Of a DNA stretch of 64,000 nucleotides, positions 43,441 to 55,330 are shown piece after piece. Within the stretch, counting starts at the first letter, position 1. Each line of letters opens with the position of its first letter. Where the stretch lies: positions 50,900,501 to 50,964,500 of the forward strand of contig CM077596.1 of NCBI GenBank assembly GCA_039654915.1. Reading direction: 5' to 3'. Made by a program: the position numbers and the translations under genes. The notes under the pieces are model-generated. The model was not told where the DNA came from and did not search any database. It saw nothing but the letters and a program-made list of their open reading frames with translations. The DNA comes from Aquilaria yunnanensis. Taxonomy: Eukaryota; Streptophyta; Magnoliopsida; Malvales; Thymelaeaceae.

Positions 43441-46400
43441 ATGGCGGAAGTTGTACTCCATGCTGCTACAAGGGTGATGATATCCGAGGCCAAGAACGCT
43501 GTGTTCGAGCTGGTGAAACTGGGGTGGACTTTTGACAAGAAGCGCAAGGAACTCCAACGCTTCCTGGATATGATCGAAGCTTTTCTGGACGATGCTGAGA
43601 CGAGATCAACCGACCCACCTGTTAAGGTGTGGCTCAAGTGGCTTGCTGATGGCGCTTCCCGGGCCCAAGATGTGTTAGCTGAGCTCGCTTATGAAGCCAA
43701 GCGGATTGAGCTACGAGTCAACAATCGATGGGGAGGAAAGCTCATTAACAGCTTCTCTTCCCACAATCCTACCATTTTCCGCTTGAGGATGGCTTATAAG
43801 GTTAAGAGTGTAACCAAGTCGCTGGACAAGATCTGCAGCAAGGGCACCGGATTGGGCCTCCAAAACAGAGGGCAGCTGGTTTCCGCTCCTGCACCCTCAT
43901 CAGGGCTCCAGGAGACTCATGCTTTTCTCGGTGATCCGGAACTAGTTGTCCCAAGAGAGGTTGATGTCTCTAAAGTTGTAGAGATGTTGATTAGCTCATC
44001 AAACACCTCACATCCACTCGGCGTTGTGTCCATTGTGGGGATGGCCGGCCTTGGAAAGACGACTCTAGCCAAAATGGTTTTGAAAGATACACAGGTGACC
44101 GATCTGTTCGACAAGAGACAACAGTTATGGGTGTGTGTTTCCAAGACCGTTGACGTGAATATGATCCTAAGTAAAATGTTGGAGTGTCTTACAGGGGCAA
44201 CTGTTGCTTCCTTTGAAAGCTTAAGCACGCCCTGCTTAGTTATAAAGCTCCAAAAGGAGTTAAAAGAGAAGCCTTTTCTTCTGGTGCTTGATGATGTGTG
44301 GAATAGAGACGATTCAAATTGGAAAGAATTCATGAAGTGTCTGCTAGAAATAAATCAGAACAGTAGGAGTACTATTCTGGCAACGACTCGAGATATGGAG
44401 GTGGCATCAACTATGGATTCTTTTTTGAAATTTACATATGAACTTCCCATATTGGAGGATGATCAGTGTTGGTTTATAATCAGAGCACAATCATTTAGGG
44501 AATCATCTGAAATCCCTCTCAATTTAGAAATCATTGGAAGGACGATTGCAAAAAAGTGCAAAGGCGTGGCCTTGGTTGCAAGTGTCATTGGAGGAACCTT
44601 GAGCAAGCGTAAGACAGAAGAAGCATGGTCATCGATTCAAAATAGTAAATCATGGAATTCTTTGGAAAGTAACAAAAATATTCTCCCTATACTACGATTG
44701 AGCTATGACCGCTTGGATTCTACATATTTGAAGCTATGTTTTGCCTACTGCTCTTCATTTCCTGAAGATTATCTTCTACACAGACAGGAACTGATTCAGC
44801 TCTGGATGGCTGCAGGCTTTCTTCATCCATCTCCAGCAGATTTTTGTGATACAGCATGGGATACGGGTGTCAAGTACTTCAACGACTTAATATCAAATTC
44901 ATTGTTCCAAGATGTGGAAAGAGATCTTTATGGCAACATCACGACATGCAAGATGCATGATTTGATTCACAGTCTTGCAAGATCTCTTTTAGGGGCTGCA
45001 ATCCTACCATCAGATACGAATTCTTCTGGAGATGTCTCTTTTATACGTAATTTGAATATTATTGGAGGAGAAAGTAATCTAGCCGGTAGACTAACACAAG
45101 TTGATGCTCCAAATCTGCACTCTCTATTTTCCAGCTTCGATGTTTTTTGCCATATGCCGAAGGAGTGCAGAAGATTGAGAATTCTGAAATTACGAAAAGC
45201 TACATGTGCAGATAAGTTACCAAAGTCAATCAGAAAATTGAAGAATTTGAGATATTTCGACATTTCAGGAACTCAAATTGAAAGTCTACCGGGATCCTTC
45301 ACTGAACTCTTGAGCCTCCAAACTTTAAGAGTCACAGGGTGTAAAAATTTAAAAGAACTTCCAAAGCAGATGGAAAACTTGGTCGAATTGTCACATCTTT
45401 ATATTGACAAGGAGTCGCTCATGCCAATCAACATTGGAAGATTAACAAGTTTGCAAACATTGCCATTATTTTTTGTGGGTGCAGAAAGAGAGCGTGGAAT
45501 CGAAGAGCTAGGAAGCTTAAGCCATCTTCAAGGAACACTAGAAATATGCAAGCTTGAGCGGGTGAGACATAAGGAAGATGCAAGGATGGCAAAACTGCAA
45601 GAGAAGGGGGGAATATGCGAGTTGGTATTTACATGGAGCAAAGGAAGGGTAGACGTGGGGGAAGATGACAATGTGTTGGAGGGGCTACAACCTCATTCAA
45701 ATTTGAAAGGTTTATGGATTAGAAACTACGAAGGTGGTAATTTCCCATCCTGGCTTACGAGCACGAGTATCAATAACTCCCAATCTTCACTACTAAATTT
45801 GATTAGGTTGACATTGGACTCTTGCTCCAAGTGTGTGAAGCTTCCAAGCCTCGGGCACCTACCCAACTTAACCTATCTTTTTATCAATGGACTGAGTGGA
45901 GTAAAAATGATTGATGCTGATTTTCATGGGAATGGAAATTTTTCAGCTCTAAAAGAATTTGAATTGAAGGACATGATAAGCTTGGAAGAGTGGTTTGACG
46001 CAACCAGAAGGGACTTGTTTCCTTCCCTTGAGAAGTTGAGTATCTATCGTTGTCGCAACTTAAGAAGCATCCAATTGACAAATGGTCTCCGATGTCTTAA
46101 AACGGTTGAGTGTAGGTATTTAGGTGTCAGTCACATAGGGGATGCTCTGTTTTCCAGCAAGTGCTTGAGAGAGTTAGAGATATCTTTTTGTGACAAGTTG
46201 GAATGGCTCCCGAGCTTCCATGCGCTCTGCTCTCTCACACATTTGAATCTTAGGTATTGTACACGTTTAATCCTTGATCCAAGTGGACTGCAAGACTGCA
46301 CTTCCCTACAGAGTTTGGATTTAACTGGCTGTTCTGAAATGTCTTCAGAACCTGAATGGCTCGTAAGTTTGACGAATTTAGCTGAGTTAAATGAAATAAA

Positions 46401-46446
46401 ATTGAATGGGGCAAGATTCCAGATACAAGATTGGCACTTTTGGTGA
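43441..46446 (+). CDS. CC-NB-LRR (CNL) disease-resistance protein, RGA-like, truncated at the C-terminus
   Basis: 1001 residues, one exon. Residues 1-95 are an Rx-type coiled-coil domain (KVWLKWLADGASRAQDVLAELAYEAK). The NB-ARC domain has the P-loop GMAGLGKTT (200-208), RNBS-A LWVCVS, kinase-2 LLVLDDVW (280-287), RNBS-B STILATTRD, a GLPL-position motif reading GVAL (375-378), RNBS-D CFAYCSSFPEDY and an intact MHD (505-507). About 15-18 LRRs follow from ~540 (LPKSIRKLKNLRYFDISGTQIESLPGS is typical but imperfect). Such proteins are intracellular sensors of pathogen effectors; the MHD and P-loop suggest a working nucleotide switch. The frame stops at TGA 46444 inside an LRR, while LRR coding continues in other frames to 46851, so about 130 residues are lost. 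The P-loop DNA fits the region where miR482-type small RNAs target CNLs. Confidence 0.95.
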   Translation: MAEVVLHAATRVMISEAKNAVFELVKLGWTFDKKRKELQRFLDMIEAFLDDAETRSTDPPVKVWLKWLADGASRAQDVLAELAYEAKRIELRVNNRWGGKLINSFSSHNPTIFRLRMAYKVKSVTKSLDKICSKGTGLGLQNRGQLVSAPAPSSGLQETHAFLGDPELVVPREVDVSKVVEMLISSSNTSHPLGVVSIVGMAGLGKTTLAKMVLKDTQVTDLFDKRQQLWVCVSKTVDVNMILSKMLECLTGATVASFESLSTPCLVIKLQKELKEKPFLLVLDDVWNRDDSNWKEFMKCLLEINQNSRSTILATTRDMEVASTMDSFLKFTYELPILEDDQCWFIIRAQSFRESSEIPLNLEIIGRTIAKKCKGVALVASVIGGTLSKRKTEEAWSSIQNSKSWNSLESNKNILPILRLSYDRLDSTYLKLCFAYCSSFPEDYLLHRQELIQLWMAAGFLHPSPADFCDTAWDTGVKYFNDLISNSLFQDVERDLYGNITTCKMHDLIHSLARSLLGAAILPSDTNSSGDVSFIRNLNIIGGESNLAGRLTQVDAPNLHSLFSSFDVFCHMPKECRRLRILKLRKATCADKLPKSIRKLKNLRYFDISGTQIESLPGSFTELLSLQTLRVTGCKNLKELPKQMENLVELSHLYIDKESLMPINIGRLTSLQTLPLFFVGAERERGIEELGSLSHLQGTLEICKLERVRHKEDARMAKLQEKGGICELVFTWSKGRVDVGEDDNVLEGLQPHSNLKGLWIRNYEGGNFPSWLTSTSINNSQSSLLNLIRLTLDSCSKCVKLPSLGHLPNLTYLFINGLSGVKMIDADFHGNGNFSALKEFELKDMISLEEWFDATRRDLFPSLEKLSIYRCRNLRSIQLTNGLRCLKTVECRYLGVSHIGDALFSSKCLRELEISFCDKLEWLPSFHALCSLTHLNLRYCTRLILDPSGLQDCTSLQSLDLTGCSEMSSEPEWLVSLTNLAELNEIKLNGARFQIQDWHFW

Positions 46447-46851
46447 GGAAATCCCTCAATACTTTGATTCTATCCACCAAAGCATCCCTTCCTCCCTCAA
46501 AATATTGACTCTGCATCGCTATGAGTGCAGCAGTCTACCACCTCAAATACAACACTTAACTACTCTTGAAGTCTTGGAGATAGAGTGCTTTGATGCAATT
46601 GAAGATTTGCCAACGGCTTGGGATTTTTTTTTTTTTTTTGTAGCAGGCTGAGTAAGCTGCCATCACAGCAATCCATGCTACGTCTCTCCAATCTCAAATC
46701 TATATACATCTGGTTCTGCCCAAAGGTGTCGGAAATATACTTCGAGGGAAGCCCCCAGTGGTCTGACATTTCCCACATTCCAAAAATCCACATCATCAAT
46801 TCATGTAAGTCTCAGATCACGGAAACTGATCGTCTGTTTATGCACTTTTGA
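46420..46851 (+). pseudogene. Out-of-frame C-terminal LRRs of the CNL gene
   Basis: Starting near 46420 in the +1-shifted frame, EEIPQYFDSIHQSIPSSLK and LPPQIQHLTTLEVLEIE continue the LRR pattern. After a run of 16 T (46624-46639) the original frame resumes with LSKLPSQQSML, LKSIYIWFCPKV and WSDISHIPKIHI, the usual end of RGA-type proteins. So one small shift near 46420-46440 and a disturbance at the T-run separate these parts from the main frame. Sequencing or assembly error, a small intron and a genuine mutation are all possible. Confidence 0.85.
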
Positions 46852-49110
46852 CTCCAAGCTCTGCCCTTTTTTAACCTCATTAATTTATATGCTTTGCTCG
46901 AAATCTCATTAATTGTTGCCTGTGATGTGGGTTAGTGTTTGGTTGACAAGTTTTCAATTTATTTTGCGAGGCACTGCCCTTCTCTGGCTACTCAAACTCA
47001 AACCTTGACAATTCAATTAATTAAATTAGCGAAATTCAGAAGGTTGTCCTCTTTTGTTTTGGAATTGTCAACTTGCTGGCTGAAGTTGACCAGGTGTTTT
47101 GAAGGGCATAAGAGTATGTTAATGTTTCAACTGATGATTGGGACTTGTTGGATCAGAAATTGGAGACAGATTAGCTTTTATGGTGGTATAAGGCATGAAA
47201 CTGAGACTTGCCTGCTAAAATGCGCAGGAAATCTGTCAAAAATTGGCAGATTTGGAACTTTAAGGAAAAAGGGTCTCCAACCAACTTCAAATGGATTAAA
47301 ATTTTGTACGGGACCCAGCATTTTATAAAACAAACTTGTTGGAAGTGGAAAAATTGGATTTAGACTTGTGAGTGAAAATTTTGCCATATCTGAAGTGATC
47401 AACAGTTAGTAAATAAACTGTGCATGTGTTTGCTGTTGCAGTTTTGTTTACTCTTGTGCAAAAGATATATAAAGTCTTGGCTACCTAAAATGTTTGTTGA
47501 ATTTACTGATTTTGCTGCCGCATAACTGCTGCTGCATTTTGCTGTAAAATACAGTCCCACTGATGTCCAAATTAGAGTGACCTAATATAAAAATTGGTCC
47601 AAAAAGTATGAAAGTTGAACAGAAGCGAATATTGGTGTGTTGAAACCTGTGGGAACTGGTGCCTCTGTGTTTGCTTTACCCTCATAAAGAATATGCAAAG
47701 CTGAATTACTCAGTAATATGCAAAGCTGATGTATCGCTGGTGCTATATTGTTTTCTAAGTCACTAATTAATCTAAATTCCAAATATATAGTTGGTAATCA
47801 ATGAATGAATTGTCATGAGGTGAAACAAGTTCTTTTTTTTTTTTTTCTGAAATAGTGGATATGCAATCAGACTCTGTAAAAGAAGAGGTGATATTTCTTA
47901 CAAGGTGCCATTTCTTGATGATTATTTCTTACTTAATTGTTATTATGTGAATTTTTAGAAAATTTCTAGTGAGATTGCCTTCACTGGAAAACAGAAACAT
48001 CGATTACTATGTGATCTGAATCTTCATTTGAACAACCATCTGATCATGTCTCTCTTCTTTTGCCTTAAGATGAAGTGTGTTTTCGTTTGAGGCGCATACA
48101 TGTCTATGTGACTGAGTTACTTTCTGCTTATGAGGCCTGTGCTTATCTATGTGATTAGGGTTATTCTATCATCATGGTTCTGGCATAAGTAAACAAGTTC
48201 CCTTCTCCATTTCTGTACAATATGTGCTCAAAGTTTATGTCCAGTTTACTGAGCAATTGCCAAACTGTTTCAGGAGCAGAGGAAGCAACCAGAGCATTGA
48301 AAAGAAAAGAAGAAGAAAGGCGAATGTACAGTGTTGTCCTTGACCTTGGAAGGACATGTTGATTCATGTGGCAAAGTGTGGTTTCCTGGAAGATTGTGTG
48401 CTTGGCTTGCAGTTGTGTTCAAATTTCTAGTGAAATTTCATTTCTGTTGGTTTCAATCTTAGCATTTGTGTCATTCTGGTGCCCTTACTAAAACTTTTCC
48501 CGCTTTAATTTTAGCATTCGTGTGGTTAGGTTCTATCTTTTTACTGCAGAACATGAAATGTATCAGCATGGATGTGCGTTTGGTGTTTCTTGGTATGTTG
48601 TATCTCTTGTTTTGTCTGAACAAGTTCAGAGACAGATATTGCTTATGCTAGTACACATGAGGCATACTCGACCGGGTAAACTGAGATTGACCCTACCTGA
48701 AAACAACCCCTAATTCTTCGGCACATCAAGTGAGATTTGTCAACGGATTGCAGAGAACATGAAAGATCATCGTATTATCAGACATGAAGTTTTTCACTAT
48801 TTGGTCCTGGTGGTGGTAGCAAGTTCGCAATTGAGAAGGGTTGCTAACCAAAGGTAGGTACTCAATTGTAGTTTATATGTAAGAATTAGGTCTTTAGATG
48901 CATTTAGCTCCATAATAAATGTACTGCAAGCGCCTAGACCGAAGAGCAGTCGGCCAATTTCATGTGTTCCTACCGCGCCTCCTCTTGTCTATGTTCCCGC
49001 AATGATTCATATGATGGAAGCCGGTAGTTTGGAATCGCCAGAAGAGCGCTCTCTCTGTTCATGGGAAAGCAGACAATCAACAAAAAAAATTGCTTTCAAT
49101 TAATTTTTTT
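46852..49110. other. 3' flank of the CNL gene, no gene recognised
   Basis: T/G-rich sequence on the plus strand with short frames only. It could include a long or spliced 3' UTR of the CNL gene. A T-run lies at about 47832-47846. No domain or RNA gene recognised. Confidence 0.4.
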
Positions 49111-49119
49111 AAACGTTTG

Positions 49120-50170
49120 AAATACAAAATGCTGAAAAGGTTAGGTGATCTGAAATCTTACCTGTACTAAAATCATCGCACAACATTGTTGTGCTGTGAA
49201 ATTGCAAATGTATGAGACAGCTTGCCATTTCTGGATTGATTATTTTCTTACCTGACCAGTTTCATGTTTTTTTCAGTAAATTTCTAGAGAAATTGCATTC
49301 ATTAAGAAAAATAAAAAGTATGAAGTCTGCTATCGTCTAACTGTAACATCCAAATGCATTCTTAGAGATCTGGTTTCAGGAAAGTATGAAGCATGAATTC
49401 CAGCTTTGTTTGAAAAAAGAGATGCAAACATTGCTTCTATGTATGATCTCAAGCTGCTACCTGGAACCTTCTAGATTCGTGTGGACAGCTGCACTTCTTG
49501 ATAATGGAAGCATCAACTCTAGACTGATACACCAGCAAGCCTGTTGATTTTCAGACCTCAACCTGAACCAACTAGCTGGTAGTTGCTAACAAAACTAGCT
49601 TCTTTGATTCTTGCTTGCGACTTTTTGTTGGTTCCCGTTTTAAGATCTGAGATGTACTATTGATGATATTTATCATGTGGCTACCGGAGCCCAGTAGAGA
49701 GTGGGTTATCAACATTGACGTGTGGAAGTATTTTAGAATTGTGGATAAGTCGGGAATTAGGAGGATTCCTTTGGGGAAACATAGTCTTCATATTTGTGGA
49801 GTTCAACATCCCATCTTTGATTCAGGCACACCTGGGAGTTATAAATTCTTGGTTCTTGATTGACAATAGCTTTTTAGTTATTGATACCAATAGATGTTTC
49901 CATCTATGTCATTTGGATCTGGATGATGGTTTCATTGAAATTTGAAATAACAAAAATGAGGGGCAAAAGAGAGGATAAAAAAGGAGATATAGGGGTGTGC
50001 ATGAAAGGAGCAAAAAATGAAAGAAAAAGAAACAATTTATGTCTAACATTTCTTATTCTTCATTGAGAAATTTGTATTAAGATTAACATAAGCTTCTTGT
50101 TTTGAAGTTCTCCTTGTTCCTATAAAACAAAAGCTATAGATTGTGTTGACGATTTGCATCAAGTACATAG
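49120..50170 (+). repeat. Direct segmental duplication, copy 1 (partner 54065-55330)
   Basis: Blocks shared with the partner include GAAATCTTACCTGTACTAAAA, TATGAAGCATGAATTCCAGC, GGAAGCATCAACTCTAG, GCCTGTTGATTTTCAGACC and CTATAAAACAAAAGCT, in the same order and orientation. About 49378-49640 is present a third time at 54590-54870. No coding function seen. Confidence 0.8.
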
Positions 50171-53100
50171 CCCAACACTTTATCTTTTTCTGTGGCAACG
50201 ACACTATCTTTTGCAGCAGAAATCCACCTGAGGGACTTGCATAACAATACAGCAATGCCATGGTTCTGGACCAAGTTTCAGAATGCAAGCAAGTTAGAAC
50301 GAGCCTCTGACCAAAATCAAGGGTGCTAAAGTGGCTTCTCTGGTTTTATTAACAGATTAGACTGCAGAATCTGTCATACCTAGTGTGTAATGTGTGTTCT
50401 GTGTGATTATGTGTATAAAGTGCAGTTGGAAAGTCTAGAGACCGTGTAAATGTATGACTGTTTCCTAAGTGCTCCTGTACTGAACATGTAGTTCAGACCT
50501 TTGAAGTAGTAATGCTATGCATGGTTTGCTTATAAACATACGATCTTGCACTTCTCAAGCAAAATTCCAGCAAAATTCCATCAGAATTTGGCTTTCTACA
50601 GAGATTGCATTTTTGTAATAGCATAGTTTACTGTAGTTTGACTTTTTGCTTGGGAACTCGTTTTGATCGGAGTGTCTTTTAGTTCATAGTTGTGATGTGT
50701 CGGTATCAAGTGTGCTGCAAAATAAGGGTTTTACATCTGACAAAGCATTGTTTTAGTCTCCTGCAGAAACAAGTTCACTGTGGGATAGTTTGACTTCCCC
50801 ATTGACTTTTTTATTGAGATTTCATTTAGGGATGAAACTTTGTGGTATTGTTACTGAACATATTTGAGTTGTGTTTGAAGTGTTTTTGCTGTAAAAGAAG
50901 AGCAGGTTTATAAGGAGAAATGCAGCTTTTTGGTTGCTGCAGGTTTTTTTACAGAATTTGTGGTTTTGTGTGTCCAAAATGATTTTAAGATCTGAGTTCC
51001 TGTTTTTTAAACAAATTAGCAAGTTTGTTTCGGTATTACACTTACGATTGGAAGGCTTGGAAGTGCTAAGCAAAGCTGAACTACTAGTTTTAATTTGCCT
51101 GCACAAATTTATCAGATTTTGGTTTCAGAGGTCAAATTCTATTCTATAGAAGTTGGACTCGTTTCTTTTGTTTAAATAGCATCTTTTCAGGTTTTGTGAC
51201 TTGCTGTGTTTTCCAGTTAGAATAGCGAGATTATGTATGAAAATACCTTTCAAAACCAATTTTCTCTATATTTTCATTCACTGCTGCATTGGGAACAAAG
51301 GCACTGACTTTATTTTCTTTTCTTTTTTTTTTGCTCTATAGTTAATGCCATGGACTTCAGTCCACTACATCATATCCAAACTGCAAACCAATCGTTGCTT
51401 TAACATTGTATAAGACAACATTTCAGAAAACTTGGAAAGCAGTCCAGCCTTTTTAAAACCAGTAAGCCAAAAACAAATAACTCAGTTCCAAAATATGATT
51501 TTATGGCTTGAACAAGTCCATAATTTGAAAACATACATGTCTGCAAAAGTTCTAGTTCAGAGCCCTTTCCAAACTCTAAGTCAACTCCAAAGTCAATGTT
51601 GGCAAACCAAAACTAGTATTCAGAAATTCCCAGCATTTTGCAAACTTAACAGACCAGTTTTCAAACTGACTTATAAACCTTTCAGACCATGATTCTTGAA
51701 CCAGTTGGTCCATAATTTCACATGAGTTTTCCTGGAACTCACCAACCTTCCTGGCTAAAACAGTTTATTCATTCAGAAACTGTGAACTTCAGTAACTGAA
51801 ACATCACAGTGCACTAGTAGGTTCAGTAGTTTGTAAACCAGTTTAAAGCAGACTAGTTATTCTACTGCAGGGTCTTCATTGGCAAGTTATAAACACCTTT
51901 GTCAATCAGTTTGACCTGAAAATAGAAGCAACATTTGAAAGAAACAGGGGCTGGTTTCCCAACCTGTAATCTGTCCATTTCTGCAGGTCACAATAACTTT
52001 GAAAACTTGAGTTTGAAGGGTCATTTTAAGTTCCAATACAAACTGTCAAACCAAACTTAGTCACCATGCTTGGTTTATGAAATAAAACTTGTTTAAACCT
52101 TGAAACCTCAGTTTAAAAGCACAGAACAGAATCTATCCCTTTAACTCGACAAAACCAGTCTCAAACCTGAGAAGCTGATTTCAGTAGTACTTTGCTCTCA
52201 AACCAGTAAATTTTCACACCAAAAGCATTGAACCAAGTTCCAGTTAACTTAGAAAACATGCATGTAAAAGCTCAGCCCAAGAAACTTTCTCCAGTTAAAA
52301 GTCAACTTTCAGGTCAAACCTTGCAAAGCTGTAAACCTCTGCCCTAGGATTCAGTTAAACTCTCTGTACGAAACAGATTTAGCACACAACCAGTTCAAAA
52401 CATATTCCTGTAACACCTTTGAGTTTGTAAAAACACAAACTAAACAATACCGCTTTTGCGGGAACATAATCTGGAACATGAGTGTTCCTTTACCAAGGAG
52501 GGCAGTAAGCTTCCAGATTGATGCTCTTCCAGAAAAGAGCACAGAACCGTTCATACTCTGCAGTTCCTTGCTACATTCATTACTGTGGCTTTTTGGCACT
52601 CTCTCTTCAGAAGTCCTGGAGAAACCTACTCAGATACCAAACAGGCACACCCTAACACTGTGTACACACACTTTACACTATATGAGCTCATTAGGATCAC
52701 TAATTATCAGATTATTCTTGTTGATTCTAGCTCTTGTCCGTGCTTCAGCTCCTCAGATAGAACTTCCATGTGTGTGTAAGCAGTTTGGTCTCGTCTGTCC
52801 TACAAGAAAGTCTCGGAAAATTTCTTGAAGACTACTGCATACAAGTTAAAATTTTCACTTTGAGGAGCTTTGAAAACTTAAACCACCAAAGTTACGAAAA
52901 ATTCTGGAATTTGGAATTACAACCAGAACATCTGCTTAAATAAAAACAATAAAATATGTTTTCATAGAGCCAACTCAGAATTCCTTGGTAAAACCCTGCC
53001 CATAACTTTGGTAACAAGTTTGGAATAGCAACTGAAAGTTGCTTGCAGAGAGATATCAGACTTTACTTGCAAAATAAGAAATTTTGCTATCAAACCCGAG

Positions 53101-54064
53101 ACTCAGCCATGTTCCTGCAGAATTTCAGTTTCAGATGTTTATAAAAGCAACTCCAGTTCCCTGATTCAGAAATGCAGCAAACCAGGGCCCTTACCCCTTG
53201 TAAATGTGCACTTCCTATGTTTAAAACAGATCAGAAAAGTTTTACCGAAAGTACAGCAAGTGCACTTTTAAAGCATAAAACTGCAGATTAGAGGTTAAGT
53301 AGCAAAAATACACACTTGGGTTTCAAGATTTAAAGGTCCAGACACATTTAACATGTAGTTTCAGACTGGTACCCCAACTTTCAGACTAAAACAAGTCCTA
53401 TAGACTAAAGTCAAACATTATGTCAAAGTTTTGGCCTTTCATTTTTTGTGTATGTTTCTTTGCTGATAAGTTACTGCCGTTTCATGCATTATACCGGTGA
53501 CTGAGATGCTTCAGAGAACTGATATTTATAGCTTGATGGGCCACCAGAGTGTCTAGAATTGGATAGGCATAAGAACCTTATATGTGATGACATTAGTTGA
53601 TATAATGCAAGTATTCTTTGTTTCAGGCAAGTCGTGGCCAGCCCTTATGTCAAATCTGATGAAATTTTTTGCTTGTGTTTTGGTATCATTGATTGTGCCT
53701 GTGCATATGATGATTATGGTTAGCAGATAGCATACAGTCAGAAAAAAAAACAAGAAGAAGAAGAAGAAGAAGATACGTTTTCATAAAACAACTTACCAAA
53801 TTTTTCATAAAGGAAGAAATTAAAGTAGCTGAATATTGGCACATGACATTTGTTTCGAGAACCAAAACCAGCTTAGGTTAGAACCCTACTGGTGGCATCA
53901 AAGCGTAGACTGACAAGCCACCTGCACCTCACTAGTATTTTGTTGATCAGGGTAGTAGTGACAACATTTGAACTTCATTTGTTTCTTGTTAGCTTTTGTG
54001 GTTCCACTGGCTCTTGGTTCTGTATCTTTTAGTAACAGTTCTCCTTTTCTGGAATATGGAATAT
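50171..54064. other. Spacer between duplication copies, no gene; strand-composition switch
   Basis: 50171-51350 is T- and G-rich on the plus strand, 51400-53350 is A- and C-rich, then T/G-rich DNA returns. Only short unconvincing frames occur. An AAG microsatellite lies at 53752-53773. The composition switch could reflect an inverted segment or an antisense transcribed unit; I recognise no domain. Confidence 0.45.
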
Positions 54065-55330
54065 ACAAACAGAGCGCTGAAAAATTAGCTGACCTGAAAT
54101 CTTACCTGTACTAAAATCATCCTAGAACATTGTTGTGCTGTAAAATTGCAAACGGATGAGACAAGTTGACATTTCTGGATTGATTATTTTCTTACTTCAC
54201 CAGTTTTATCATTTTTTTTTTAGCAAATTTCTAGAGAAATTGCATCCATTAAGAAAAATAAATAAAGTTAACACCCAATATATGCAGGTTGGTCAATGCA
54301 AGTGTCTTATTGAAGTCTTCTATCAACTAAGTGTAACATTCAAATGCATTCTTAGACTACTGGTTTCAGGAATGTATGAAGCATGAATTGCAGCTTTGTT
54401 TGAGAAAAGGTGATGCAAACATTGCTTTTATGTATGATCTCAAGCCGCTATGAGGAAAGCTGTTCTTCTTGATAATGGAAGCATCAACTCTAGGCTGATA
54501 CACCATCAAGCCTGTTGATTTTCAGACCTCAACCTGAACCAAATTGAGATACCTTTATATCTGATTAGTTGCTATCAAAACTAGTTTCAAGAAAGTATGA
54601 AGCATGAATTCCAGCTTAGTTTCAGAAAAGTGATGCAAACATTGCTTCTATGTATGATCTCAAGCTACTGCCCGCAACCTTCTAGATTTGTGAGGAAAGC
54701 TGCTCTTCTTGATAACGGAAGCATCAACTCTAGACTGATACATCAGCAAGCCTGTTGATTTTCTGAGCTCAACCTTAGCCAAGTTGAGATGCTTTTGTAT
54801 CTGGTTAGTTGCTGACAAAACTAGTTTATTTGTTTCTTGCCTGCAGACTTTGTGTTGGTACATGAAAGGAAATAAAGGAAAGAAGAAAGAAAAGGAAACC
54901 ATTTATAACCAATGAGCTAAATTCAACTAACTTTTTTTAACTTTTACATTTTTTTTACCTGAAACCAATTTTATTTGAAATTCAATGTTATGTAGATACA
55001 ATAATCAATTTGAAAGTAAATTTTTAGAATGTTGTTAAATTTTTATGAATTTTTCTTTTTTAAGGCTTGAAACTAGAAAAATTCATAAAAATTTAGTAAG
55101 ATTATAAAAATTGTATTTTTAATTGATTATTGTAACTACATAATATTGACTTTTAATTAAAATTGGTTTCAAGTAAAAAAGATGTAAAAATAAAAATAAG
55201 TCATTTTGTAGTCAATTGACTAAAGTTAAAACGAATTGGGTGTAAGATTAACATGAGTTTCTTCTTTTGAAGTTCCTCCTTTGTTCTATAAAACAAAAGC
55301 TGTAAATTGCCCTAATGATTTGGCTCATCA
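54065..55330 (+). repeat. Direct segmental duplication, copy 2, with an extra partial copy
   Basis: Partner of 49120-50170 with moderate divergence. The TATGAAGCATGAATT to CCTGTTGATTTTC block is present twice here, at 54375-54545 and 54590-54780. Between the second block and 55240 it contains AT-rich DNA that copy 1 lacks. Confidence 0.8.

Noticed and set aside
46406..46851. Separate small LRR genes after the CNL
   Set aside because: They lack starts and other domains and directly continue the LRR pattern of the upstream gene in shifted frames.
52478..52828. 116-codon plus-strand frame
   Set aside because: No domain, no paralogue, and A/C-rich non-coding-like composition around it.
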